Assembly (NCBI GenBank): GCA_036389135.1
Contig: DASVQP010000070.1
Coordinates: 62,001 to 126,000 of the forward strand
Origin: Longimicrobium sp.
GTDB lineage: Bacteria; Gemmatimonadota; Gemmatimonadetes; Longimicrobiales; Longimicrobiaceae
Direction of reading: 5' to 3'
DNA: 64,000 nucleotides
Shown here: positions 8,114-16,857 of the stretch, in pieces
Numbering within the stretch: the first letter of the stretch is position 1
How the letters are laid out: each line of letters begins with the position of its first letter
Made by a program: the position numbers and the translations under genes
Notes under the pieces: generated by a model
The model's input: only the letters and a program-made list of their open reading frames with translations
The model's database searches: none
Told to the model about the DNA's origin: nothing

Positions 8114-11100
8114 ATGCGACCTGCAAAGCGCAACATCCGCGGATTCACCGGAGTGGAGATCCTGATGGTGCTGGTGGTACTCGGCATCGTAGCTGGGGCC
8201 GGTTACGCCGCCACGGGCCGGTACCGTGCCCGCGCCGCCGAAGCCGAGATGCGCCAGGACCTGGTGCACTTCGTCAACCAGCAGCAGGTCCTCCGCCAGC
8301 GGACCGGCTCGCTCGGGACCCTGGAGCAGCTCGACGGCCAGGGTTTCCGCCGCTCTCCCGGCGTGGTCGTGGAGGAAAATCGCCTGGAGGGCGGCGGCCG
8401 GCGCGCGTACCTGCGCGTGCGCCACCTGAAGACGGGGCAGCGCTGCTCCGTTGATTATTCGCCCTACGTCTCCAACGCGCTCAACCGCGTGCAGTGCTGG
8501 GCGGGCGAGGACGATCCGGACGGCACGGAGAACGTCGGCGCCCCCGAAGTCGCCATCACCACTCCCGTGCCTACCACTCCCGTGGATACGACGGTGAGCA
8601 CACCGCCGCCCCCACCCGTCTGCGAGCCGACGCCTAGCCTCGACTCCCCGACCGACCAGAACCTGCGGCCGGGGCAGCCGGGCACGGGCGTGTTCACACT
8701 GACCAATCCGGGCGCGCGCTCCCGCAGCTTCTCGCTCGCGTTCTCCTCCAGCAACGCATCGGTGATCCCGGTGGCCACCGGGCCCGCGAGCGTGACGGTG
8801 CCCGCCGGTGGCTCCCAGACGGTCACCGCCAGCTTCCAGCTCGATCCCGATGCGGAGGCCGGCCAGGTGTCGGTCCTGCCGGTGGAAGCGAACGACGACC
8901 GGTGCCCGGCGCTGAACGGCTTCTTCAGCGTAGCCACGGAACTGGTGCTGGGTCCGCTGGAGCTCTCCGACCCCGCTGACGTGACCGTCACGCCCGGGGA
9001 CCCGTTCCCGGTGCGCTGGACCTCGACCAGTCACACCAACATGCGGCGGATGATGGTGCTCGCGGCGACGGAGCAGCCGGCCCTCTCCCGCGCACCCTCG
9101 GCCGAGCCGGGGAGCCATCCGTACACCCGCGGCGTGCCGCAAACGACTGATCTGGTATACACCCTCGACGACAGCGTCGACGGTTTTGATCATCGCGACG
9201 CATGCATGACGTTCTCCGACGCCGAGGCCAGAACGCTGCCGCCGGCGCGCCAGTGCTTCCGCGTCACGGCCCGCTTTCTCCCACGCCCTCCGGCGATCTC
9301 CGCGCCGGCCGCGCGTGAAGCCGGCCAGGACGAGCAGTTCACCTCGGAATGGTCGGTGGTCAACAGCTCCAATGCGCGGCGCGACTTCAACATCCGCGCG
9401 GAAGCCACAGCCGACCTCCAGGTCGTGAGCGCGCAGGGCACGGGCGCGGCGGTGTCGATCCCGCGCGGCGGCTCGCACCGCGTGCAGGTGACGTATCGGC
9501 TCAAGCGCCCCTCGCTGGCCGGCACCGAGAGCCGCGGCAGGCTCCTCGTCGTGGACGTGGATCCGCAGTACGTCCCGCCATCCAGCAACATCGCCGATTT
9601 CGTCGTGCGCACGAAGCTCGAGGTCTGCGCCCCCAGCGTGGTCGCCGCGCCGGGCGGCCGAACCGAGCGACCCGGCGCCGCCTTCAGCGTGGTCTGGCAA
9701 CTCCAGAATTGCACCAACGCGCAGCGCGATCTCACCCTTGCGACGGAGGGGGACACGGACGTGCTCCCGGGCGGCGCGCCACGGACGGAGTCGTTTGCCC
9801 CGTTCGAGGTGCGGAGCGTCACCCTGCCCTATCGCATGAAGGACCGCTCCGTGCACCTCACGCGCAGCCGCCCCACGCTCCAGGCGAGCGACGCGGCGTT
9901 CGGCTCGCCCTCCAGTTTCGCGGTGACCACGGCGCTCGAGTTGTGCGCGCCGACGCTCGCGGGACCGGCCGGGGTGCCGGCACAACCGCAGGCGCCCGGC
10001 ACGGCCGCCACCGTCACCTACACGATCGAAAACTGCTCCAACGCACCGCGCACGTTCTCCGCCCCGGTGAGCTCGTCCAACCCCGCCGCCATCCCTGACC
10101 CCGGCGATCCCGCGAACCAGACGATCCCGGCCTACGGCTCTGCCAGCGTGTCGTTCACCTACGGGATCCCGGCGAACGCGTATGGCGGCGTCCCCTCCGA
10201 CCTCTCGATCCGGGTGGAAGACACGGGCGATCCGTCGCTCTTCGCGCCCGGCGGCTTCCGGGTTACTCCGCGGATCATCCGTGCGGCGCCCCTCCTCTCC
10301 GCCTTCCCGGCGCAGACCTTTCTCCCCGGCCAGAGCGGGAGCGGGTCGGCCACCCTGACCAGCCAGAGCAACGTGGCGGTGAGCTACTGCTTCACCGCCA
10401 CGGTCGGCGCCGGATCGGCCGCCGCCGGCAGCGTCGTCTCCCCGTCGCCCTCCCCCGCGGCGTGCGTGGAGATCGGCACCCCCTTCGGCACCGCAACGGT
10501 GGCGCAGTCCGTCTCCGTCGCCGCGGCCGCCGAGCACCCCTGGACAAATCAGGTAACCGTCACGGCCGTGGACCAGGCCGGCAACCACACCGCCGCGCAG
10601 ACGTTTACCGTCACCGCGGCTCTGCTGCTGGTCAACCCGACGCTTCAGGTGCCGCCTACCCCTCCGGATTTGTACTGGTTGGAAGGAGAGGTTAAGACGA
10701 TCAGCTATCTAACGAGCAACCAAAGCAACGCCACTCGAACACTCTGTCTCACCGTCACTCCCGAGAACCCGGTGATGGTGGCGGGAGCGCCCAACCCTAC
10801 ATGCGCCCGAGTCGAGGCGAGGAAGAACCACACGTTCGTTACCTCGCTCCAAGCCCGATCGGCCAATACACTGTTCGTGAGGGCGAGGGTGAGAGTCTAT
10901 GATGAGTATGAAGACAGATTCCAGGCGCAGGACAGCTTTCGCAATCGGATCACAGATGCGGCGCCGGTCGCCAAATGGACCACGCGTGGTTCTGTGTACA
11001 TGCGCAAGTGGTTTGATCTCGACGCGAGCAATTCATCGAGTCCAATCGGCCGCGCCATTTCGAAGTACATCTGGAGTTGGGGTTTGGACGGAATGCGCTG

Positions 11101-12256
11101 GGATGGCAACCGGTTCGTGTCCGGCGGGACGGGGGTGGCGACCGATGAATTGAGCTCGTCCAGCGCTCGACGGGCATATGACACGACAGGGATCTTCCGC
11201 GTCTGTCTGAAAGTGGTAGACGCGGACGGCCGGATAAGCCCAGAGAATTGCCAGGACATCAGGGCGCTGAAGATGACACGCGCTCGGCTGAAGTGGCGTT
11301 ACCGCGGGTGGTGGCACGACCCGAGAGACTTTTGCTGGGACGTCGCCTGGGACAACCAGTGCCCCAAGGAGTCAGGAAACGCACGATGGGAGGTCCTGCT
11401 GGACGAATCCGTGGGAGACGTACCTATCGTTCGTGCCTGGGCCGAGTTCCAGGTCGAATTTTGGCAAACGGACGACAAGTTCGAGCGAAAGTTCTCCTAC
11501 AGCGGAAACGGAGATGAGATCGCGCCCTACAGGTACGCCTCCAGAAATGGGGCGAGCACCTACAACTTCTTTAGCAACGACCAGAAATCGTCAGGCAACG
11601 TCCAGAGGGGGATCTGGCGTGTGCTTACAACAGAGGGGAGCAGCGCGGGAGGCTGGCCCCAGTCACCCAACCTGGCGCAGCACCCACTCGTGCTCAACGC
11701 GAACCTCGGGAGCGCAACGGGCGCCTTCGACAATGGCCCCCACTGGGTGCCAGATGAAGCGTGGGTGACCCTCTACGTGCTGGATGCGAACGGCCAGACC
11801 ACCTCCCAGAGCGGCTTCTACGATCACACTCGCTCCGAGTGGAGAGGCAGCGACTGCATCAACGGAACTGGCCCTCTCTTCTTCACCTGCACGAGGGGCT
11901 TCGAGCAACTAGTGCCGCCACCCTCCACCCCGACGGGAGCCATCGCCGCGGAGGTGATCAATGGGACGCACCGGCTGACCGGCTCGGGTGAGAGCGTAGA
12001 CGGCCGTATTGTGGACATGTTCTGGGAAGTCTACGTGCAGCCGCTCGACCTCACCTCCGGACCCGGAGGGAGCTATCAGTCGCGCGCCTCGGTTCTGGAG
12101 CTGTCTCCGGAGCAGTGCGCATCGCAGGACGTAACGCTCTACATCGTGGACGACCGGAGCCGGGTTGGCGCTGCGTACTATTCGATTCCCAGCAGTGGCA
12201 GCTACTCGGACTGCATAGGCTCAGGCGGTCCCGGCGGGCCACAAACACCGCTCTGA
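8114..12256 (+). CDS. Giant pilin-like protein with tandem Ig-like domains and a PKD-like domain
   Basis: Predicted surface protein of 1380 residues. It opens with a type IV prepilin leader: basic residues, then RG^FTGVEIL with Phe1 and Glu5 of the mature form, then an unbroken hydrophobic helix and a pseudopilin-like head to about residue 135. After a Thr/Pro linker come about seven repeats of roughly 100-120 residues, each opening with a Pro-Gly-rich strand and carrying an N-x-SNAxR-like motif (for example NSSNARRDF, NCTNAQRDL, NCSNAPRTF, NQSNATRTL). A PKD-like domain follows (about 955-1050, ending GIFRVCLKVVDADGRIS), then a Trp-rich Cys-containing C-terminal region. Pilins are normally 120-200 residues, so this is an extreme fusion, perhaps a tip adhesin. 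From about 10,670 the GC content drops. The start is ATG 8114; upstream codons lack coding character. Confidence 0.75.
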   Translation: MRPAKRNIRGFTGVEILMVLVVLGIVAGAGYAATGRYRARAAEAEMRQDLVHFVNQQQVLRQRTGSLGTLEQLDGQGFRRSPGVVVEENRLEGGGRRAYLRVRHLKTGQRCSVDYSPYVSNALNRVQCWAGEDDPDGTENVGAPEVAITTPVPTTPVDTTVSTPPPPPVCEPTPSLDSPTDQNLRPGQPGTGVFTLTNPGARSRSFSLAFSSSNASVIPVATGPASVTVPAGGSQTVTASFQLDPDAEAGQVSVLPVEANDDRCPALNGFFSVATELVLGPLELSDPADVTVTPGDPFPVRWTSTSHTNMRRMMVLAATEQPALSRAPSAEPGSHPYTRGVPQTTDLVYTLDDSVDGFDHRDACMTFSDAEARTLPPARQCFRVTARFLPRPPAISAPAAREAGQDEQFTSEWSVVNSSNARRDFNIRAEATADLQVVSAQGTGAAVSIPRGGSHRVQVTYRLKRPSLAGTESRGRLLVVDVDPQYVPPSSNIADFVVRTKLEVCAPSVVAAPGGRTERPGAAFSVVWQLQNCTNAQRDLTLATEGDTDVLPGGAPRTESFAPFEVRSVTLPYRMKDRSVHLTRSRPTLQASDAAFGSPSSFAVTTALELCAPTLAGPAGVPAQPQAPGTAATVTYTIENCSNAPRTFSAPVSSSNPAAIPDPGDPANQTIPAYGSASVSFTYGIPANAYGGVPSDLSIRVEDTGDPSLFAPGGFRVTPRIIRAAPLLSAFPAQTFLPGQSGSGSATLTSQSNVAVSYCFTATVGAGSAAAGSVVSPSPSPAACVEIGTPFGTATVAQSVSVAAAAEHPWTNQVTVTAVDQAGNHTAAQTFTVTAALLLVNPTLQVPPTPPDLYWLEGEVKTISYLTSNQSNATRTLCLTVTPENPVMVAGAPNPTCARVEARKNHTFVTSLQARSANTLFVRARVRVYDEYEDRFQAQDSFRNRITDAAPVAKWTTRGSVYMRKWFDLDASNSSSPIGRAISKYIWSWGLDGMRWDGNRFVSGGTGVATDELSSSSARRAYDTTGIFRVCLKVVDADGRISPENCQDIRALKMTRARLKWRYRGWWHDPRDFCWDVAWDNQCPKESGNARWEVLLDESVGDVPIVRAWAEFQVEFWQTDDKFERKFSYSGNGDEIAPYRYASRNGASTYNFFSNDQKSSGNVQRGIWRVLTTEGSSAGGWPQSPNLAQHPLVLNANLGSATGAFDNGPHWVPDEAWVTLYVLDANGQTTSQSGFYDHTRSEWRGSDCINGTGPLFFTCTRGFEQLVPPPSTPTGAIAAEVINGTHRLTGSGESVDGRIVDMFWEVYVQPLDLTSGPGGSYQSRASVLELSPEQCASQDVTLYIVDDRSRVGAAYYSIPSSGSYSDCIGSGGPGGPQTPL

Positions 12257-12267
12257 GGAGCACTCCG

Positions 12268-12780
12268 ATGACCAAGCCAGGCTTAAAGATGGTTTCCGCG
12301 ATCGCCATTCTGGCACTGGGTGTGGGCGGGTGCCAGGCGGGAGAGGAAAGCGAGGCCCGGAGCGGCAAGGAGACGGCGCGCGCAGCCGATCGGCCGATCC
12401 TTGCTCCGGCCCCGGCGGCGGCCGCTGTCGCCCGGATGCTCTACGAGGAAAACTTGGTCAGTGTGCCGGAAGTCAGCGAGAGAACCAAAGAAGCGGTACT
12501 GCGTGTCGCGCGAGACAACCACTCACGGGACTCAGTGATGCCGGCCCTCCATCGGTGGTTGGAGAATTGGGCGGCTGCGCACCCGGTGGAGGCAAAGGCG
12601 GCACGGCTGGCGGGAGGCAACTCCAAGGCGCAAGCACACGGAACCGATGCGCACGCCCCTCCTTCTGTTAGGGCGCAGACTGACTCGATCCGTCTCCTCG
12701 TCCGCATCCGGGCCAGGCGCCGTATCGAGGCGGCACGGCTCGCCCACGACTTGACCGGTCGGCACGCCGGAACGGAGTAA
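12268..12780 (+). CDS. Small lipoprotein of unknown function, partner of the giant pilin
   Basis: The 170-residue protein starts at ATG 12268 behind TGAGGAG, 11 bases after the giant pilin stop, so the two are probably one operon. The N-terminus is a lipoprotein signal (Gly-Val-Gly-Gly-Cys). The rest is Ala-, Arg- and Glu-rich and mostly helical; no family was recognised. Its location suggests envelope anchoring or export support of the pilin-like protein. Confidence 0.65.
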   Translation: MTKPGLKMVSAIAILALGVGGCQAGEESEARSGKETARAADRPILAPAPAAAAVARMLYEENLVSVPEVSERTKEAVLRVARDNHSRDSVMPALHRWLENWAAAHPVEAKAARLAGGNSKAQAHGTDAHAPPSVRAQTDSIRLLVRIRARRRIEAARLAHDLTGRHAGTE

Positions 12781-12791
12781 CGGCGCGGCAA

Positions 12792-12817
12792 AGGGTGCCC
12801 TCTCCCGTGGGCACCCT
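12792..12817. terminator. Hairpin between converging genes
   Basis: A 9-bp stem (12792-12800 with 12809-12817) starts 11 bases after the lipoprotein stop. The T-tract is weak. It probably terminates the pilin operon; the metalloprotease gene converges from the other side. Confidence 0.5.
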
Positions 12818-12893
12818 CTGTGGGATGAGGTGGAGACGTGAACAAGGCGGCCCGAAGGGGACCGGCGGTTTTGTTCAATCCAAAACGTGCTTC

Positions 12894-14765
12894 CTACTTG
12901 ACCCGGGTAATTCGGGCGATGAACGGTGCCGAACCGAACCCGCTGAACGTGAGCGAGATACCCTTCCCCGCGTCCGCATTGTAGTCCCACGCGTAGACAG
13001 CTGCGTAATTGCCGCGCCCTACCACCAGCCGGCGCGCCGTGTTAGCAGTCTTGGAGATCGCTGTACTTGACAGAGGCCCATTGTCCTGCGGCACCCACGT
13101 CTGTATCTGCGGGAGGCTACGTGCAGCCACAACTGCGGGGTCCACGATGTCGTCAATCGCCTCAGCCAGGCTCCAGCGATCGAGAGCCGTGGTCGCATCC
13201 ATGCCGACAAGGGCGGCCATATCCGAAATGCCGTATCGGGGAATCGCCAGCACACGCGCATAGTAGCGCTCCTTGGTGCTGCCGAGAGTAGCATCGCCCC
13301 ATTGCTCTCGGAGGAACATCAGAAAGCGGGCACCCTGGTCGTAGACTCCCCCTCGGTCACCGGCCACGGTACCCCAGGGACTCTGCAGCGGGCTCTCGCC
13401 ATATCCGTTCAGGTAGAAGTCGGCGTACGGCACACCGGTGACAAGGCCGCTGTACCGGGCAGCAGTGGGCTGATTGCTGGCAAGCCTGGCCGCGGTTTCC
13501 TGGAAGGACTGAGCCCAGGCCTCGTGCGCGGCCCAGTGGGAGAAATGCTCGCCGAAGGTGCCCCAGCGCCGTACTTCGAATACGTCCTCCACGCTGTGCC
13601 CGTACTCATGGATCAGGAGACCCGCGAGATATTCCATCTGTGAGTCATGCTGCGGTGGAAGATCGTGAGAGATGGTCGCGATCAGTTCCGAAGCATTGGG
13701 GCAGATCGAAACTGGCGCACCGACTCGCCCGTCCGACGTCCAGCCCGGGATGTCGCTCCGGAAGACGTGCCACCACCTGCCTCCGGCACCTTTGGGAGGC
13801 TGGAAGTCGGCGCCCAGGATCTCACGGGCGGCGGGGAGCGCCCACCGCTCCATCATGTCCGCGGCGCGGGTGAGGCGATTCCGGGTCTCAACGGAACTCC
13901 AGCCGGCGCTGTGTCTAGTGCGAGAGTCGTAAGCCAGCACCGTCTTCCCGGAAGTCGATGTCGCAGCGACGACGATTGGGAAGGTGGGTACCTGGTTGCG
14001 CGGCTTGTCGCAGCCGTATGGGTCGTTCCAGAGGTCCGCCCAGATCACCGTGTCGCCGACGGTGGCGGTGGCGTACCGTGGGTCGAAAGAGGGCGGATTT
14101 TCCGAGTAGGTGATAGGACCGGCCACACTCCGCTGCCGTGGGTACTCGCGGTTGTGCAGCGCGGCGTGCTGATCGAGACGGGCCGCGAGGGCCGACGCTC
14201 CAAGGCGGGGTGACACCGTGGACGAGACGCTCGCCGCGGACCCGCCCGCGCCAGTCCAGCCGTGGACGGTGAAGAGCGTGTCCGGCGCCGGGCTGTACAC
14301 GAGGCTCGGGTTCAGTGCCGTGAAGACGTAGCGGTTGGTGCCGGCGGGGAGCTGCAGGCAGAGGGTGGCGAGCTGCTCGCGGGTGAGGACGCGGCTCTCG
14401 CCAACCTGGAGGTCGATCGTGGAGGCGACCTTCAGGGCACCCGTGTGGCTCATCGTACCCGCCTGTACCACGATCGGGCGGCCGTCCACCTCGCAGGGGC
14501 GGGCGGCGGGCATGGCGAAGCGCGCCTCGGTGGCGGTGCGCGACGTCCAGGTGACCGCGACGCCGTCGACGGTGATGCTCGCCGGGAGCTGGTCCAGGTG
14601 GGCACCCGTGAGGACGCCGTCGCCGCCGGCGGTGAGGACGGCGCCGCTGATCGAGGGCGTTTTGACTTCGGGGGGCTTCTTGTCGCCGCCGGCTGGGTTC
14701 TGGCAGCTGGCCTGCACGCCCAGGACGATGGCAAGGAAGAGCGGGGTGCGGACCAGGTGCTTCAT
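12894..14765 (-). CDS. Secreted zinc metalloprotease-like lipoprotein
   Basis: The 623-residue protein starts at ATG 14765. The signal ends in a possible lipobox (Val-Gln-Ala-Ser-Cys). An N-terminal beta-rich half with an IPT/Ig-like look precedes a gluzincin-like core: HEYGHSVEDVFE near residues 378-389 gives the HExxH zinc motif, and a downstream AHEAWAQSFQE (about 405-415) offers the third ligand Glu. It is not a close match to any peptidase family I can name. It converges on the giant pilin/lipoprotein operon and could process surface proteins, but that is inference from proximity. Confidence 0.68.
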   Translation of the reverse strand: MKHLVRTPLFLAIVLGVQASCQNPAGGDKKPPEVKTPSISGAVLTAGGDGVLTGAHLDQLPASITVDGVAVTWTSRTATEARFAMPAARPCEVDGRPIVVQAGTMSHTGALKVASTIDLQVGESRVLTREQLATLCLQLPAGTNRYVFTALNPSLVYSPAPDTLFTVHGWTGAGGSAASVSSTVSPRLGASALAARLDQHAALHNREYPRQRSVAGPITYSENPPSFDPRYATATVGDTVIWADLWNDPYGCDKPRNQVPTFPIVVAATSTSGKTVLAYDSRTRHSAGWSSVETRNRLTRAADMMERWALPAAREILGADFQPPKGAGGRWWHVFRSDIPGWTSDGRVGAPVSICPNASELIATISHDLPPQHDSQMEYLAGLLIHEYGHSVEDVFEVRRWGTFGEHFSHWAAHEAWAQSFQETAARLASNQPTAARYSGLVTGVPYADFYLNGYGESPLQSPWGTVAGDRGGVYDQGARFLMFLREQWGDATLGSTKERYYARVLAIPRYGISDMAALVGMDATTALDRWSLAEAIDDIVDPAVVAARSLPQIQTWVPQDNGPLSSTAISKTANTARRLVVGRGNYAAVYAWDYNADAGKGISLTFSGFGSAPFIARITRVK

Positions 14766-14931
14766 GCTCGGTCGCTGCTGCGGGTGGGGGAGCCGCACGC
14801 GGGCGCGATTGGCTCGGAGGAGAGTGGCGGGTAGCGGACGGACGGAACGTGCGGCTCGCCAGTGCGTACCGCGCGTTCGAAACATAACACGCTTCTATTT
14901 GCCTGAAAAGCGTGCTCGCATGCCGCCGCGG

Positions 14932-15639
14932 CTACAGGTGCGGCCCGTCGGTCATCTCGGCGCGCAGGTGGCCGAGGCGCTCGCGAAGCTGCGTTCGCGC
15001 GCGGTGCATCCGGCTCTTCACCGTTCCCACGGGGACGCTCAGCGCCTCGGAGATCTCCTCGTAGGGCTGCCCCTCCAGCTCGTGGAGGCGGAACGGCTCG
15101 GCGAAGATGGCATCCATGCGCCCCAGCTCGCGCTCGACCTGCGCGCGGATCTGGCGCCGATAGGTGAAGTCGTCCGGCCGCACCTCCATCGACTGCCCTT
15201 CGGTGAGCGCCTGCACCGCGGCGGGCTCGCCCTCCAGATCCGTCATGGTGTGCACGCGGCGGCGCGACTCGGTGCGCCCCTCGTTGATGGTGAGGTTCCC
15301 GGCGATGGCATGGATCCAGACTGAGAACGGCTTGGTGGGATCGTAGCGCTCGCGGTTGTTGTGCACGCGCATGAAGACGATCTGCGTCAGGTCGTCGGAA
15401 CGGGTGCGGTCGTTGATCCGCTTGAAAAAGTAGCCACGGATGCGCGAGCGCCAGCGCGTATGGAGGATCTGGAAGGTCATCTCGCACCCCGTCCTGCCAT
15501 AGTGCGCCATCAGCTGCTCGTCGGCGGGGCCGGTCCTGGCCTCGCCGCCGAACGGCAGGGGAGCGTCTTCGACCAGGTGAAGAGCGGCTCGTGGTGGAAG
15601 GGGGGCGGGCTCGTGGAGGTGGAGGCGGTCCGTTTGCAT
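14932..15639 (-). CDS. ECF-type RNA polymerase sigma factor
   Basis: Alternative sigma factor, 235 residues from ATG 15639 with GGAGAA upstream. A long N-terminal extension (about 50 residues) precedes region 2 (IRGYFFKRINDRTRSDDLTQ, FMRVHNNRERYD) and region 4 (LEGQPYEEISEALSVPVGTV with a KSRMHRAR recognition helix). No anti-sigma gene is adjacent, so control may be by promoter or through the extension. Targets are unknown; the signal peptidase gene is divergent across 342 bases. Confidence 0.88.
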   Translation of the reverse strand: MQTDRLHLHEPAPLPPRAALHLVEDAPLPFGGEARTGPADEQLMAHYGRTGCEMTFQILHTRWRSRIRGYFFKRINDRTRSDDLTQIVFMRVHNNRERYDPTKPFSVWIHAIAGNLTINEGRTESRRRVHTMTDLEGEPAAVQALTEGQSMEVRPDDFTYRRQIRAQVERELGRMDAIFAEPFRLHELEGQPYEEISEALSVPVGTVKSRMHRARTQLRERLGHLRAEMTDGPHL

Positions 15640-15981
15640 CGGGGTTCTCCGGGGTTACCGCTGGTCCGGCGGGGGAGATTGTGTGGCGCGAGAGGTGGGC
15701 CTGAGTATACATACCCCGTTCACTTTGCGCAATGGGGTAGTTGGACTTTCCGTTTTGGGAAGCGATGCGAGTGGTCCTAGGTGTCGAGTCGCGGGTCCAA
15801 TCTTCGGCATTATTCTTTCCCGAGAGGAGTCTATGTTTGCCGAGCGATTGGCGAAGCGAGACGGATAACGGTGTGAGAAGTTGCCGAGGACGGGATTCGA
15901 AGTTTCGGATGCGGCAAGCGCCGTCATCGGACGGGGGGAAACTTTGGAGAATGGTGCGGCGTATCCCCGCGGAAGGGGCGG
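15640..15981. other. 342-base divergent intergenic region
   Basis: This gap is less GC-rich than its surroundings and separates the ECF sigma gene from lepB. It holds the sigma promoter at 15704-15732. On the plus strand a GAGAGGAG site is followed by an 11-codon frame starting at ATG 15834 (MFAERLAKRDG); this could be a leader peptide or chance. No larger gene is supported. Confidence 0.4.
15704..15732 (-). promoter_or_regulatory. Sigma-70-like promoter for the ECF sigma gene
   Basis: On the minus strand TTGCGC (15732-15727) and TATACT (15709-15704) are separated by exactly 17 bases. The -10 box ends 65 bases upstream of the start codon. It is the clearest housekeeping-type promoter seen in the window. 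Confidence 0.6.
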
Positions 15982-16854
15982 ATGGTTGTGCGATCCTCCC
16001 CCGCCCCCGATACTTCTGCTGCCCCGACGCCCCGGGGGTGGGACTGCGGGGCGCGTCCCCCAACCGTACCCGGATTCGTGGCTTCCCCCAACACCCGGAG
16101 CGCCGCGGGCGTGGCCAAGCGCCGCACCCCCGCCAGGGCCTCCGCCAAGAACGAGACGCTGGAGTGGGTCAAGTCGGTCGGCATCGCCGTCGTCCTGTTC
16201 CTCTTCATCCGCACCTTCCTGGTGCAGGCGTACTCCATTCCGTCCGAGAGCATGGAGCGCACGCTCCTGGTGGGCGACTACCTGATGGCCAACAACGCCA
16301 TCTTCGGCGCGCATCTCCCCGTGGTGGACGTGGCGCTCCCCGCCATCCGCGACCCGCGGGCGGGGGAGATCGTGGTATTCCGCCCGACGTACAACAACCC
16401 CGTGATCGACGTGGTGAAGCGGGTGATCGGCACGCCGGGCGACACGATCCAGATGAAGGACCGGGTGATGTTCCGCAACGGCAAGCGGCTGAACGAGCCG
16501 TACGCCATTTACGAGCAGGGGCCGGACGAGCCGCTGGAGGTGCAGGACCCGGAAGCGCCCACCTGGCACCGGCAGGCGCTGGCGCCCGGCGCCGACCCGC
16601 GCAGCTACCAGCCGACGCGCAACAACTGGGGCCCGCTGGTGGTTCCCGCCGGGCACTACTTCCTGATGGGCGACAACCGCGACCACTCGCTGGACTCGCG
16701 CTTCAAAGGCTTCATTCCGCGCGACGTGATCCGCGGGAAGCCGATGTTCCTGTATTACTCGTACGACAAGACTTCGCCGGACGCGCTGCCGTTCGTGACG
16801 GAGGTGCGCTGGGGACGGATCGGGAACCTGATCCGCACCGCCAGCGGCAACTAG
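15982..16854 (+). CDS. lepB: Signal peptidase I
   Basis: Membrane serine protease that removes signal peptides from exported proteins. Length is 290 residues if it starts at ATG 15982, which has GGAAGGGG just upstream; a GTG at 16111 behind GGAG would remove a Pro-rich 43-residue extension. One N-terminal membrane helix (about 65-80) is followed by the catalytic box IPSESMERTL with Ser90 and the Lys box VVKRVIGTPGD with Lys146, then GDNRDHSLDSR near the C-terminus. All family boxes are present. A P450 gene follows after three bases. Confidence 0.93.
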   Translation: MVVRSSPAPDTSAAPTPRGWDCGARPPTVPGFVASPNTRSAAGVAKRRTPARASAKNETLEWVKSVGIAVVLFLFIRTFLVQAYSIPSESMERTLLVGDYLMANNAIFGAHLPVVDVALPAIRDPRAGEIVVFRPTYNNPVIDVVKRVIGTPGDTIQMKDRVMFRNGKRLNEPYAIYEQGPDEPLEVQDPEAPTWHRQALAPGADPRSYQPTRNNWGPLVVPAGHYFLMGDNRDHSLDSRFKGFIPRDVIRGKPMFLYYSYDKTSPDALPFVTEVRWGRIGNLIRTASGN

Positions 16855-16857
16855 GGC

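Noticed and set aside
15880-15910. tRNA-like sequence with GGATTCGAAG
   Set aside because: No acceptor, D or anticodon arms could be drawn around it.
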